DNA of 23,193 nucleotides, taken from the NCBI GenBank assembly GCA_002407925.1, contig DHPN01000003.1:30541-53733 (forward strand). The letters are read 5' to 3'. A model generated the notes under the pieces. It worked only from the letters and a program-made list of their open reading frames with translations. It did no database searches and had not been told where the DNA came from. The first letter of the stretch is position 1. Each line of letters opens with the position of its first letter. The DNA is from Atopobiaceae bacterium UBA5363 (GTDB taxonomy: Bacteria > Actinomycetota > Coriobacteriia > Coriobacteriales > Atopobiaceae). The translations under genes were made by a program, and so were the position numbers. Shown piece after piece: positions 1 through 7,920 of the stretch.

Positions 1-228
1 GTGCGAAAGAGGCGCTGCGTCGCGTCGTTTGACTCGACGCATGAGGCACTTGCGGCGGAGTCGATCTGCCGAGCCGAGCATGTCGCTGGCCGCCTCATCC
101 CCACGCCGGTCGAGATACGTGCTGACTGCGGCCTCGCCTGGTCCATGCCGCCCGAGGAGCGTGGCCGCTTTGAGGACGCAGCATCGGGCCGCTTTACGTA
201 TGCGGGGCTGTTCGATTTGGAACTGTAG
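1..228 (+). CDS. DUF3343 putative Se/S carrier-like protein
   Basis: Small protein of 75 residues. It matches the DUF3343 pattern as I know it: an N-terminal beta strand, then a 'F.STHEALAAE' helix, a 'GRLIPTPVEI' strand and a 'CGLAW' loop carrying the single conserved-type cysteine (about residue 43). Families of this kind are often found beside selenium genes and have been suggested to carry selenium or sulfur; that role is not shown here. It lies 25 bases upstream of yqeB and two genes from selD, which fits such a role. A GTG at base 1 gives a protein of normal family length, so the gene may be complete, but the window edge hides the ribosome binding site and a start further upstream cannot be excluded. 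Confidence 0.75.
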   Translation: MRKRRCVASFDSTHEALAAESICRAEHVAGRLIPTPVEIRADCGLAWSMPPEERGRFEDAASGRFTYAGLFDLEL

Positions 229-253
229 CTGTGACTATGTGAAGGGAGCGCTC

Positions 254-1060
254 ATGCTCGTTGTCATCAGGGGAGCGGGAGACATCGCCTCAGGCATTGC
301 CGTGAGGCTCCGTCGCGCCGGCGCAGACATAGTCATGCTTGACATCCCCGTTCCGACGGCCGTCCGCCGCGCCGTCTGCTTTTCTGAGGCCATTCGCTTG
401 GGGGAAATGGATGTTGAAGGAATTCATGCCGTGAGATGCAAGAATGCCACTGTTGCTGCAGACACGGTGGCATCTGGCACGATCGCCGTCTTGGTCGACC
501 CTGAGGGCTCGAGCATCCGTGAGCTATCCCCAAACGCTGTGGTCGACGCGATTCTTGCTAAGCGCAATGTTGGGACGACTCGGGATATGGCCCCCATCGT
601 CATCGGGGTAGGCCCTGGGTTTCATGCCGGGACAGACTCGAGCGCCGATTGCCATGCTGCCGTCGAGACAAAGCGAGGCCATTACTTGGGCCGCGTCATC
701 TATGACGGCTCGCCGATTCCCAACACCGGCGTACCAGGCAACATCGGAGGCTTCAGCACCGAGCGTGTGCTGCGCGCTCCCACAACAGGAACGTTTGAGC
801 CCGTGCGAAGGATAGGCGACGTGGTGAAAAAGGGCGATCTTGTGGCGACGGTAAACGGCGCGATGCTGTACGCTACGATCGACGGGGTCCTGCGTGGCCT
901 CCTCCAGGAAGGCGTCCCTGTGACGCGCGGCATGAAGTCGGGTGACATCGATCCCCGCTGCAAGGTGGCGCATTGCTTCTCCTGCTCTGACAAGGCACGT
1001 GCCGTGGGCGGTGGCGTCCTTGAGGCCCTGCTTCACTTCTCCGGACGGCTGGAGGGATGA
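254..1060 (+). CDS. yqeB: Selenium-dependent molybdenum hydroxylase maturation protein YqeB
   Basis: Accessory protein of the selenium-dependent molybdenum hydroxylase system; its exact reaction is not established. The 268-residue product starts with a Rossmann-like glycine motif (MLVVIRGAGDIASG). The middle has GVGPGFHAG and an H/C-containing segment. The C-terminal third looks like a lipoyl/biotin-type barrel (APTTGTFEPVRRIGDVVKKG) followed by a SGDIDPR motif and a short Cys pair (CFSC). I chose the ATG at 254 because AGGGAG lies about 5 bases upstream and the Rossmann motif begins at once; the frame stays open further 5' but would overlap the DUF3343 gene. The stop overlaps the selD start region (ATGA). 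Known family members sit beside selD and xdhC, as here. Confidence 0.9.
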   Translation: MLVVIRGAGDIASGIAVRLRRAGADIVMLDIPVPTAVRRAVCFSEAIRLGEMDVEGIHAVRCKNATVAADTVASGTIAVLVDPEGSSIRELSPNAVVDAILAKRNVGTTRDMAPIVIGVGPGFHAGTDSSADCHAAVETKRGHYLGRVIYDGSPIPNTGVPGNIGGFSTERVLRAPTTGTFEPVRRIGDVVKKGDLVATVNGAMLYATIDGVLRGLLQEGVPVTRGMKSGDIDPRCKVAHCFSCSDKARAVGGGVLEALLHFSGRLEG

Positions 1061-2136
1061 TGCTTATGCACAAGGCGCAAAAAGACGTTAAACTCACGAA
1101 GCTCACTGAGTGTGCAGGCTGTGGTGCGAAGGTTGGCGCCGGCGAGCTGGCGAAGCTCCTCTCGGGCTTGCATGTGCGCCGCGACCCGAACCTGCTCGTG
1201 GGTTTCGACACCTCCGATGACGCCGCCATCTATCGCGTGACCAACGACATCGCGCTGGTGGAGACCGTCGACTTCTTCCCTCCTATAGCAGATGACCCGT
1301 ATACCTACGGTGCTATTGCGGCGACAAACGCCTTAAGCGACGTATATGCGATGGGCGGCGAGCCCAAGGTGGCCCTCAACGTCATGGCGGTGCCTGAGGA
1401 CATGCCCGCCGACGTGGTCCACGAGATATTGCGCGGAGGCTATGAAAAGGTGTTCGAGGCGGGGGCCTCGATCGTGGGAGGCCATAGTATCTACGACAGC
1501 GAGCCGAAATACGGACTGGCAGTGACAGGATTCGTCAATCCCGCGCACATGCTCACCAACGCCGGCGCCCATCCGGGGGACGCCCTCGTGCTCACCAAGG
1601 CGCTCGGTGTGGGCGTGCTTACCACCGCCGCCAAGGGGGGGCTGGCTTCCTCAGAGGATGTGGCTTGCGCCGAGCGGTCGATGGCGACCCTCAACCGCTA
1701 TGCGCGTGATGTAATGGTGCGCCACGACGTCCACGCCGCAACCGACGTCACAGGCTTCGGCCTCCTCGGACATGCCCTCGAGATGGCCCAAGGCGCAGAC
1801 GTGGCCATAGAGCTCAGGGCGGACGCTCCCGCCTTCATGCCCCATGCGGTCGGTTTCGCACGCCTGGGCGTGCTGCCTGCAGGGATGTACCGTAATCGTC
1901 ACTTCGCCGAGAGCGAGGTCGACGTAGGGAATGTGCCGCGCGAGGTACAAGACGTACTCTTTTGTCCAGAGACCTCCGGCGGGCTCTTGATATCCGTGGA
2001 CAGCTCAGATGCGGATGCGTTGTTGAGCGACCTTGCAGCTGACGGCCGTGTGCCCTCAGCGCGCCTCATAGGGCGTGTGCAGCCCCATAGGCAAGGCCCT
2101 CGCATAAAGCTGACCAGCTTGGCAAGCGACATATAG
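1057..2136 (+). CDS. selD: Selenide, water dikinase (selenophosphate synthase)
   Basis: SelD makes selenophosphate from selenide and ATP, the selenium donor for selenocysteine, tRNA selenouridine and the labile selenium of molybdenum hydroxylases. The N-terminal catalytic loop is AGCGAKVGAGEL, with Cys22 and Lys25 at the active-site positions; Cys (TGT) is used where some anaerobes have selenocysteine. Other AIRS-family signatures are visible: DDAAIY, ETVDFFPP, ATNALSDVYAMGG, GGHS and ATDVTGFGLLGHALEMA. The length of 359 residues is normal. The start overlaps the yqeB stop. ATG codons at 1057, 1060 and 1066 are all possible; 1066 has the best spacing (9 bases) to GGAGGG at 1051-1056, so the true N terminus may be MHKAQKD. 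Neighbouring yqeB and xdhC suggest selenophosphate is needed for the hydroxylase cofactor. Confidence 0.97.
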   Translation: MMLMHKAQKDVKLTKLTECAGCGAKVGAGELAKLLSGLHVRRDPNLLVGFDTSDDAAIYRVTNDIALVETVDFFPPIADDPYTYGAIAATNALSDVYAMGGEPKVALNVMAVPEDMPADVVHEILRGGYEKVFEAGASIVGGHSIYDSEPKYGLAVTGFVNPAHMLTNAGAHPGDALVLTKALGVGVLTTAAKGGLASSEDVACAERSMATLNRYARDVMVRHDVHAATDVTGFGLLGHALEMAQGADVAIELRADAPAFMPHAVGFARLGVLPAGMYRNRHFAESEVDVGNVPREVQDVLFCPETSGGLLISVDSSDADALLSDLAADGRVPSARLIGRVQPHRQGPRIKLTSLASDI

Positions 2137-2154
2137 AGGACAGGTGGCAAGACC

Positions 2155-3201
2155 ATGGTTGATTCGCACGAAACACTTCGAGACCTCAGCTTTGTCAGGA
2201 GACTCTTAACCGAGCTTGAGGCGGGGCGGCCGTTTTCCCTTGCGTCAGTATTGGCGACACGCGGCTCCATGCCAAGGCCGGCGGGCGCCCGCATGGCCCT
2301 GCTCTCTGACGGCAGCTGGCTGGGCACTGTCGGCGGCGGCCGCGTGGAGCAGATGGCCCAGGAGCGCTGCGCACGTGTCTTTTCTGGCGAGGAGCCCGAC
2401 ACCCTTGAATGGCTGACGCATGCCAAGACGGGCATGGCCTGCGGCGGCGACGCCCTTGTAGGAGTTGCCCTGTGGAAGTCACGGCAGGCAGAGTTCCTGC
2501 GCGCTCTGCGTGGCGCCCTCGAGTCTGGGGCAAGCGCTTGGATCCTTGAGCGCTGGCCTGCGTCGGGCGTGCCTGAGGTCAAGCTCGCATCAGAAGGAGG
2601 CAATGACGCTGAGGTAGCCGAAGGGGGCGTTGCGCCTCTTCTTTCGGATGTGATCGCATGGGATGAGGATGGCCGTCGCTATGCGGAACCCATCGGCCCG
2701 GACCCGATCGCCTTCGTGTTCGGAGGGGGCCATGTTGGGCGCGCGCTGACGCCGGTGCTTGCAGGCGTGGGCTTCCGCGTCGTGGTATTCGATGATCGTT
2801 CCGGCGTTGCGGTGCCAAGGGACTTCCCGGCAGCAGAGCGTGTCGTCCTTGGCAGCTTTCAAGACATCGGCGAGAAGGTGAAGGTCTGCTCGCGTGACTA
2901 CGTTGTCGTCCTCACTCACGGTCATGCGGCAGACATCGATGTCCTCGAGCAGGTCTATCCCGCACGTCCGGCATATGTGGGCTGCATTGGCAGCCGAGCC
3001 AAGGCCGCGTTCGCGCGCAAGACCCTCGAGGAGCGGGGGGTGCCGCGTACATGGTCGGATTCTGTTCACCTTCCCATCGGGGAGAGCATTCTCGCTGTCA
3101 CCCCTGCAGAAATAGCTATCTCCATTACGGCTGAGATGATCAAATGCCGCGCAAAGCTGAGGCCACAAGGCACTCATGGGAAAGGAGGTTCTGTTCTATA
3201 G
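2155..3201 (+). CDS. xdhC: XdhC/CoxI-family molybdenum hydroxylase maturation factor
   Basis: XdhC proteins bind molybdenum cofactor, promote its sulfuration and deliver it to xanthine-dehydrogenase-type enzymes. The 348-residue product has the N-terminal XdhC/CoxI domain (about residues 15-110), with LASVLATRGSMPRPAGARM, GTVGGG and the CGG motif around Cys96. After a variable linker it has the C-terminal Rossmann domain (about 185-330), with FVFGGGHVGRALTPVL and YVGCIGSRAKAA. It starts 18 bases after selD, with a weak purine-rich ribosome binding site. Its place behind selD and yqeB argues for a client enzyme of the selenium-dependent type, in which selenium takes the place of the terminal sulfur. 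The client is not in the window. This is the last gene before the 124-base gap preceding modA. Confidence 0.92.
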   Translation: MVDSHETLRDLSFVRRLLTELEAGRPFSLASVLATRGSMPRPAGARMALLSDGSWLGTVGGGRVEQMAQERCARVFSGEEPDTLEWLTHAKTGMACGGDALVGVALWKSRQAEFLRALRGALESGASAWILERWPASGVPEVKLASEGGNDAEVAEGGVAPLLSDVIAWDEDGRRYAEPIGPDPIAFVFGGGHVGRALTPVLAGVGFRVVVFDDRSGVAVPRDFPAAERVVLGSFQDIGEKVKVCSRDYVVVLTHGHAADIDVLEQVYPARPAYVGCIGSRAKAAFARKTLEERGVPRTWSDSVHLPIGESILAVTPAEIAISITAEMIKCRAKLRPQGTHGKGGSVL

Positions 3202-3209
3202 CAATACGC

Positions 3210-3239
3210 AGCACGCTTCTAAGAAGTGTAAAGCGTGCT
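3210..3239. promoter_or_regulatory. Nested inverted repeat upstream of modA
   Basis: AGCACGCTT (3210-3218) and AAGCGTGCT (3231-3239) are perfect 9-bp inverted repeats with a 12-base spacer. Inside, ACGCTTCT pairs with AGAAGTGT around a central A (one G-T wobble), so two mutually exclusive hairpins can form. No T-run follows, so this is not a classical terminator. The octamer AAGAAGTG of the inner hairpin recurs at 3263-3270. It lies in the only sizeable gap of the Se/Mo cluster (3202-3325), between xdhC and modA. A protein operator or a folding RNA element controlling molybdate uptake are both possible. Confidence 0.5.
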
Positions 3240-3325
3240 AATGGGCCGGTGGCGTCAAAGGCAAGAAGTGCGACCACCATGCTGGGCTCAGATGTGAAGG
3301 ATAGGTACTACCACAGGAGGAAAAC

Positions 3326-4207
3326 ATGTTTGAACGCTTGAGCGTCTCTCGACGCTCCTTTCTTGGTGCCATGGGTGTTGCGGCCATAGGTTTTGGCCTT
3401 ACTGCGTGTAGCTCGAACAGCGATCAAGGTTCAAGCGCACAGTCCGGTTCGACTGCAGCCAGCTCGACGACGGAAACCCTGACAGTCTTTGCTGCTGCCT
3501 CTTTGACTGAGGCTCTCGCAGCCGCAGGGGATCTTTTCAAAGCAGACAATGACAGTGTCGATATCAGCTATAACTTTGACTCCTCAGGCACTCTCAAGAC
3601 ACAGATCCAAGAAGGCGCCGACTGTGATGTGTTCATCTCTGCTGGTCAGAAGCAGATGAATCAGCTTGACTCCCAAGGTGGAGACGAGAACACCGAGGGA
3701 CTCGATCTGATTGACCACGCTACACGCTTTGATATCCTCGAGAACAAAGTTACCCTCTGTGTGCCGGAGAACAATCCTAAGGCTATTCAGGGTTTTAATG
3801 ACATGGCTGAAAAACTCAAGGCTCACAATATCTTGCTTAGCATGGGTAACTCTGATGTACCTGTGGGGCAATATTCAAGCAAGATACTTACGTATTTTCA
3901 GCTTGATGAGAGCGCGTTGGCCAATGCAGGATGCATTACCTACGGCACAAATGTAAAAGAAGTTACTTCACAGGTGAGTGAAGGTTCTGTCGATTGCGGC
4001 ATCATATACAAGACCGATGCTACAACGGCAGGACTCACAATGGTGGACGAGGCTACAGAGCAGATGTGCGGCCGCGTCGTATACCCTGCCGCTGTCACGA
4101 AGGAGGCTAAACAGCCTGAGTTAGCTGCAAAGTTCCTTGACTTCCTTAAGACCTCTGACGCAAGCGATTGCTTCGAGAAGGTCGGCTTTACTCCGTTGGC
4201 AGGCTAG
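3326..4207 (+). CDS. modA: Molybdate ABC transporter substrate-binding lipoprotein ModA
   Basis: Extracellular molybdate-binding component of the ModABC importer. The N terminus has both a twin-arginine motif (SRRSFLG, residues 8-14) and a lipobox (LTAC, Cys28), so it is predicted to be a Tat-exported lipoprotein anchored outside the cytoplasmic membrane. A Ser/Thr-rich linker (about 29-50) precedes the periplasmic-binding fold: LTVFAAASLTEALAAAGDLF, FDSSGTLKTQI, DVFISAG and a late VDCGIIYKTDA, all typical of ModA. The total of 293 residues is normal. AGGAGG ends 5 bases before the ATG. The gene is more AT-rich than modB and modC. It stops 4 bases before modB starts. Confidence 0.96.
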   Translation: MFERLSVSRRSFLGAMGVAAIGFGLTACSSNSDQGSSAQSGSTAASSTTETLTVFAAASLTEALAAAGDLFKADNDSVDISYNFDSSGTLKTQIQEGADCDVFISAGQKQMNQLDSQGGDENTEGLDLIDHATRFDILENKVTLCVPENNPKAIQGFNDMAEKLKAHNILLSMGNSDVPVGQYSSKILTYFQLDESALANAGCITYGTNVKEVTSQVSEGSVDCGIIYKTDATTAGLTMVDEATEQMCGRVVYPAAVTKEAKQPELAAKFLDFLKTSDASDCFEKVGFTPLAG

Positions 4208-4211
4208 TGTT

Positions 4212-4937
4212 ATGGACTGGTATCCGCTACTGAATTCGCTAAGGATAGCGACTTTCTCAACACTGGTCGTTTATTTTTTGGGAATTGCTCTCGCAAACGT
4301 GGTTGCGCATGCCCATCGGGTAATCAAGGGTGTGCTCGACGTCGTTCTCACCCTGCCGCTCGTACTGCCGCCTACGGTTGTCGGCTATCTGCTTCTCATC
4401 GTTTTGGGCCCTAGGCGTCCTTTTGGCGCTTGGGTGCTCTCCACGTTTGGGATCAAGTTGACGATGACATGGTACTCAGCCATCTTCGCGACGGTGGTAG
4501 TGAGCTTTCCCCTGATGTATCGCACGGCGCGTGGGGCATTCGAGAGCTTCGACGAGACGCTTGCGGCTGCGGCTCGTACGCTGGGAAAATCCGACGCGTG
4601 GGTCTTCTGGCGCGTGAAGATGCCCTGCTGCCGCCAAGGCATCATCGCCGGCTCCGTCTTGGCCTTTGCCCGCGCCCTTGGCGAGTACGGCGCCACGTCC
4701 ATGATCAGTGGCTATACGCCAGGCACTACCGCCACGGTCTCTACGACGGTCTACCAGCTCTGGCGTACAGGAGACGACAGTCTGGCCTTTCGCTGGGTCT
4801 TGGTTAACCTGGCGATTTCCGCGGTGGTCCTTTTGGCCCTCAACCTCTTCGAGCAGCGCTCTCGCGACGGAGTGCGCCCATCGCCTGCGCAGAGGGCCCG
4901 AAGCGCGCAAGAAGCGGGAGATCCCCATGTCGTGTGA
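4212..4937 (+). CDS. modB: Molybdate ABC transporter permease ModB
   Basis: Integral membrane subunit of the molybdate importer. The 241-residue product has about five to six hydrophobic segments and the cytoplasmic EAA-type loop that docks on the ATPase (AAAARTLGKSDAWVFWRVKMP region, about residues 115-135). The ALGEYGATSMISG motif is typical of molybdate and sulfate permeases. I chose the ATG at 4212 because MDWYPLLNSL is the usual ModB beginning; the open frame continues 5' inside modA but without family similarity. The Shine-Dalgarno sequence is poor, suggesting translational coupling to modA 4 bases upstream. The 3' end overlaps modC by 11 bases. Confidence 0.95.
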   Translation: MDWYPLLNSLRIATFSTLVVYFLGIALANVVAHAHRVIKGVLDVVLTLPLVLPPTVVGYLLLIVLGPRRPFGAWVLSTFGIKLTMTWYSAIFATVVVSFPLMYRTARGAFESFDETLAAAARTLGKSDAWVFWRVKMPCCRQGIIAGSVLAFARALGEYGATSMISGYTPGTTATVSTTVYQLWRTGDDSLAFRWVLVNLAISAVVLLALNLFEQRSRDGVRPSPAQRARSAQEAGDPHVV

Positions 4938-6039
4938 TGTTGACATAGAAAAGCGCCTGGCCGACTTTACGCTTAACGTACGTTTCTCGATTGATCGCCC
5001 ACATGAGATCTTGGCGCTCCTCGGTCCCTCGGGTTGCGGCAAGTCCATGACGCTCAAATGCGTAGCCGGGGTCGAGAGGCCTGATAGGGGTCGCATTGCC
5101 TTGGATGGCCACGTCTTGTTCGACTCCAGCCTCGGCATCGACCTTCCTCCGCAGCAGCGTCGTGTAGGGTATCTGTTCCAAAGCTATGCGCTCTTTCCCC
5201 ATATGAGCGTCTGGCAAAACGTGATGGCCGGCGCAGTCGGCGCTACGAGGGCCGAGCGCGAGTATCGAGCGCGCGCTCAGCTGTCTGCCATGCGCCTAGA
5301 GGGCCTGGAGCACCGCATGCCCGCGGAGCTCTCCGGTGGCCAGCAGCAACGCTGCGCCATGGCGCGCATACTCGCGAACGAGCCGGACCTCATCTTGCTT
5401 GACGAACCTTTCTCCGCCCTTGATGGCTACCTGCGCTGGCAGCTTGAGCTAGAGCTCTCAGACGTGCTACATGACTTTCCCGGCGGCGCGGTCTACGTCT
5501 CTCATAACCGCGACGAGGTCTATCGTCTGTGTGACAGCGTCTGCGTGCTCAGCGGAGGGAGATCTGAGCTCAAAAGGGGCGTGCGTGAGATGTTTACAGC
5601 TCCGACAAGTCTTGCGGCAGCTCTGATCAGCGGCTGCAAGAATGTCAGTCACGCCGAGGTGCGCGGGGCAAGCCTTGTGCGCTGCAGCGATTGGGGAGTT
5701 AGCCTGAGAACTTCCTCTGCGTGTTCGCAGGATGTCTCTTATGTGGGTATTCGCGCCCACTACTTCACTGCCTACAGGGTTTCCGAACAAGACGTCCCTG
5801 CGGAGAATGTGATCGCTTGCATAGTTGATCGTGTGATCGAGAGCACCTTTTCTGTCATTGTCATGGTTAAGACGCCAGGAGGTGCCGCGATTCGCTACGA
5901 ATGTGGGAAGGATAGGTGGAAGAGCTTGGCAAGTCCGCAGAGGCTGCTGCTGTATGTGGCCCCTGAAAATGTGATGCCGCTTGTCGACGGTGTTGGTGGC
6001 ACCGCACTAACAGCTGGGGAGGAAGACCATCGTGCGTGA
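4927..6039 (+). CDS. modC: Molybdate ABC transporter ATP-binding protein ModC
   Basis: ATPase subunit that powers molybdate import. All nucleotide-binding motifs are present: Walker A GPSGCGKS (33-40), Q-loop Gln85, signature LSGGQQQR (135-142), Walker B LILLDEP (155-161), D-loop SALD and switch His193. The C-terminal region (about 240-370) is long enough for the molybdate-binding TOBE/Mop-type domain of ModC proteins, with YVGIRAHYF as its likely first strand, and may give feedback inhibition by molybdate. The 370-residue size is normal. The ATG at 4927 lies within the end of modB. The stop overlaps the moaA start, coupling transport to cofactor synthesis in one transcript. Confidence 0.95.
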   Translation: MSCDVDIEKRLADFTLNVRFSIDRPHEILALLGPSGCGKSMTLKCVAGVERPDRGRIALDGHVLFDSSLGIDLPPQQRRVGYLFQSYALFPHMSVWQNVMAGAVGATRAEREYRARAQLSAMRLEGLEHRMPAELSGGQQQRCAMARILANEPDLILLDEPFSALDGYLRWQLELELSDVLHDFPGGAVYVSHNRDEVYRLCDSVCVLSGGRSELKRGVREMFTAPTSLAAALISGCKNVSHAEVRGASLVRCSDWGVSLRTSSACSQDVSYVGIRAHYFTAYRVSEQDVPAENVIACIVDRVIESTFSVIVMVKTPGGAAIRYECGKDRWKSLASPQRLLLYVAPENVMPLVDGVGGTALTAGEEDHRA

Positions 6040-6985
6040 TGAGTTTGGCCGCACAGTACGCTATCTGCGCCTGTCCGTGACGGATAGGTGCAACTGCCGG
6101 TGCCAGTACTGCATGCCAGCTGACGGGATTGCGCTGATGACGCATGACGACATCCTCTCGTTTGAGGAGATGCGTGACATTGTTGCTGCCGCTGCCTCCC
6201 TTGGTGTGCGCAAGGTGCGCCTGACGGGGGGAGAGCCGCTCGTCAGGCGTGACATCGTCAAGCTCGTCAACATGATCTCGGACGTCGAGGGCATAGACGA
6301 GCTGGTGATGACGACCAACGCAACTTTGCTCGCGCCGCTGGCCTCCGATCTCCGGTTGGCGGGCCTCTCACGTCTCAACATAAGCCTCGACACGCTTGAT
6401 CCTGCGCGCTATGCCGCTATCACGCGGCGAGGGAGCCTTTCGGACGCCCTTGCTGGCATACGGGCCGCTGAGGAGGCAGGATTTGTCCACACGAAGATAA
6501 ACTGCGTGCTGATCGGCGGTGTCAATGACAGAGATGACGACATCGCAAGCCTCGCGGGGCTTGCATGTAGCCACGACTTTAGCGTGCGCTTCATTGAGCT
6601 CATGCGCATGGGAGAATGTGCCTGCTGGCCGGAGAGTCGCTTCGTGGCTGGCGAGGCGGTTCTGGAGGCGCTCCCTGAGCTCAAGCCGATTGGTCGCGAC
6701 GGCGTCGCGGAGCTCTACCAGGCTCCCGGTTGGCGCGGAACCGTAGGGCTCATCCGTCCCATGACCCACCGCTTCTGCAAGGACTGCGACCGCATACGGA
6801 TTACGGCAGACGGCATGCTCAAGCCCTGCCTGCACTCGCGGGCGGAGATCCCCCTGCGCGGCCTTGCGGGAGACGAGCTGGTGCAGGCCCTGCGCCGCGG
6901 CATCCTGAGTAAGCCTGCCGGCCATACGATGAGCCGTTGTTGCGCGAGCAACTCTGTGCGCGCAATGAACGAGATAGGGGGATGA
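6032..6985 (+). CDS. moaA: GTP 3',8-cyclase MoaA (radical SAM)
   Basis: First enzyme of molybdopterin synthesis; with MoaC it converts GTP to cyclic pyranopterin monophosphate. The radical SAM cluster is CX3CX2C (Cys20, Cys24, Cys27) followed by GGEP (66-69). The second, substrate-binding 4Fe-4S cluster is FCKDC with Cys249, Cys252 and Cys266. The protein ends in the conserved Gly-Gly tail (MNEIGG). The length of 317 residues is typical. A GTG start at 6032 is preferred because GGGGAGGA (6016-6023) lies 8 bases upstream and RDEFGRTVRYLRLSVTDRC is the normal N terminus. It overlaps the modC stop by 8 bases and is followed 3 bases later by moaC. Confidence 0.97.
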   Translation: MRDEFGRTVRYLRLSVTDRCNCRCQYCMPADGIALMTHDDILSFEEMRDIVAAAASLGVRKVRLTGGEPLVRRDIVKLVNMISDVEGIDELVMTTNATLLAPLASDLRLAGLSRLNISLDTLDPARYAAITRRGSLSDALAGIRAAEEAGFVHTKINCVLIGGVNDRDDDIASLAGLACSHDFSVRFIELMRMGECACWPESRFVAGEAVLEALPELKPIGRDGVAELYQAPGWRGTVGLIRPMTHRFCKDCDRIRITADGMLKPCLHSRAEIPLRGLAGDELVQALRRGILSKPAGHTMSRCCASNSVRAMNEIGG

Positions 6986-6988
6986 GCC

Positions 6989-7462
6989 ATGGGGCTCACG
7001 CACTTCAACGCTGAGGGGCGCGCCTGGATGGTGGACGTGTCTGCTAAGGACAAGACCGAAAGAATAGCCCGGGCGGCAGGGAAGGTGCTCATGCGGCCTG
7101 ACACGCTCGCGCTCGTGCGCAGCGGCGGTATGAAGAAGGGCGATGTGCTGGCGGTCGCCCAAGTGGCAGGCATCATGGCTGCGAAGCGCTGCTGGGAGCT
7201 CGTTCCCATGTGCCACCCGCTTCCGCTGACGGGCGTCGACATCTCCTTCTCCTATGAGGAGGACGGCATCGCGATCCAAGCCACCTGTCGCTGCTGTGCT
7301 GAGACGGGCGTCGAGATGGAGGCACTCACGGCGGTGTCGGTCGCCGGGCTCACGATCTATGACATGTGCAAGGCCCACCAGCGCGACATGGTGATTGACC
7401 GCGTGCGCCTGCTGGAGAAGGACGGCGGGAAAAGCGGGCACTTTGAGCGGAAGGAAGCCTGA
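6989..7462 (+). CDS. moaC: Cyclic pyranopterin monophosphate synthase MoaC
   Basis: Converts the MoaA product 3',8-cyclo-dihydro-GTP into cyclic pyranopterin monophosphate. The 157-residue protein aligns with MoaC along its whole length: THFNAEGRAWMVDVSAK, KKGDVLAVAQVAGIMAAK, VPMCHPLPL, GVEMEALTAVSVAGLTIYD and GGKSGHF. The two catalytic lysines (Lys51 and Lys131 in the E. coli enzyme) correspond to Lys50 and Lys128 here. It starts 3 bases after moaA and overlaps no other gene, which suggests coupled translation. No moaD or moaE follows, so conversion to molybdopterin must use genes elsewhere. Confidence 0.97.
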   Translation: MGLTHFNAEGRAWMVDVSAKDKTERIARAAGKVLMRPDTLALVRSGGMKKGDVLAVAQVAGIMAAKRCWELVPMCHPLPLTGVDISFSYEEDGIAIQATCRCCAETGVEMEALTAVSVAGLTIYDMCKAHQRDMVIDRVRLLEKDGGKSGHFERKEA

Positions 7463-7470
7463 GGGAAACT

Positions 7471-7920
7471 ATGCAAGGAAAAGTTTTAGCCTGCTGCATC
7501 AGCGAGCGCAAGGGGACGCGCAAGCATGCGGTGGACAAGATAGAGCTGCGTGTCGGCGCAGGCATACAAGGCGATGCGCATGCTGGCAACTGGCATAGGC
7601 AGCTGAGCCTGCTCGGTAACGAGTCCGTCGATAGGATGCGCGCAAAGGGCCTGAGCCTCAAGCCGGGAGACTTTGCGGAAAACGTGCTGACCCAAGGCAT
7701 GGACCTGCGCACGCTGCCCGTGGGAACCGTGATTGACGCCGGGAGTGCGCGCCTTGTTGTCACCCAGATTGGCAAGACCTGTCACAACGACTGTGAGATC
7801 CGCAGGCTCACCGGCATGTGCGTGATGCCGACGGACGGCATTTTTGCGGTTGTCGTGCATGACGGCACCATCAGGCCAGGAGATGCAATCATGACAAGGA
7901 GTCAGGAGGAGCTCGTATGA
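7471..7920 (+). CDS. MOSC domain protein
   Basis: Single MOSC domain of 149 residues, the fold found at the C terminus of molybdenum cofactor sulfurases and in stand-alone proteins such as YiiM. Visible family segments are GIQGDAHAG, WHRQLSLL, GDFAENVLT, GTVIDAGSARLVVTQIGK and the CHNDCEI region with the conserved Cys used for sulfur (or possibly selenium) handling. It starts 8 bases after moaC and overlaps the next gene by 4 bases (ATGA). The operon position between moaC and a MoeA-like protein suggests a role in late cofactor modification. The exact reaction of stand-alone MOSC proteins is not settled. Confidence 0.9.
   Translation: MQGKVLACCISERKGTRKHAVDKIELRVGAGIQGDAHAGNWHRQLSLLGNESVDRMRAKGLSLKPGDFAENVLTQGMDLRTLPVGTVIDAGSARLVVTQIGKTCHNDCEIRRLTGMCVMPTDGIFAVVVHDGTIRPGDAIMTRSQEELV

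Noticed and set aside
1057..1140. Possible selenocysteine in SelD
   Set aside because: The active-site codon is TGT (Cys) and no in-frame TGA occurs, so no recoding is needed.
6368..7441. 357-residue open frame on the minus strand
   Set aside because: It lies across moaA and moaC, which are both unmistakable; the translation is Arg/His-rich and resembles no family.
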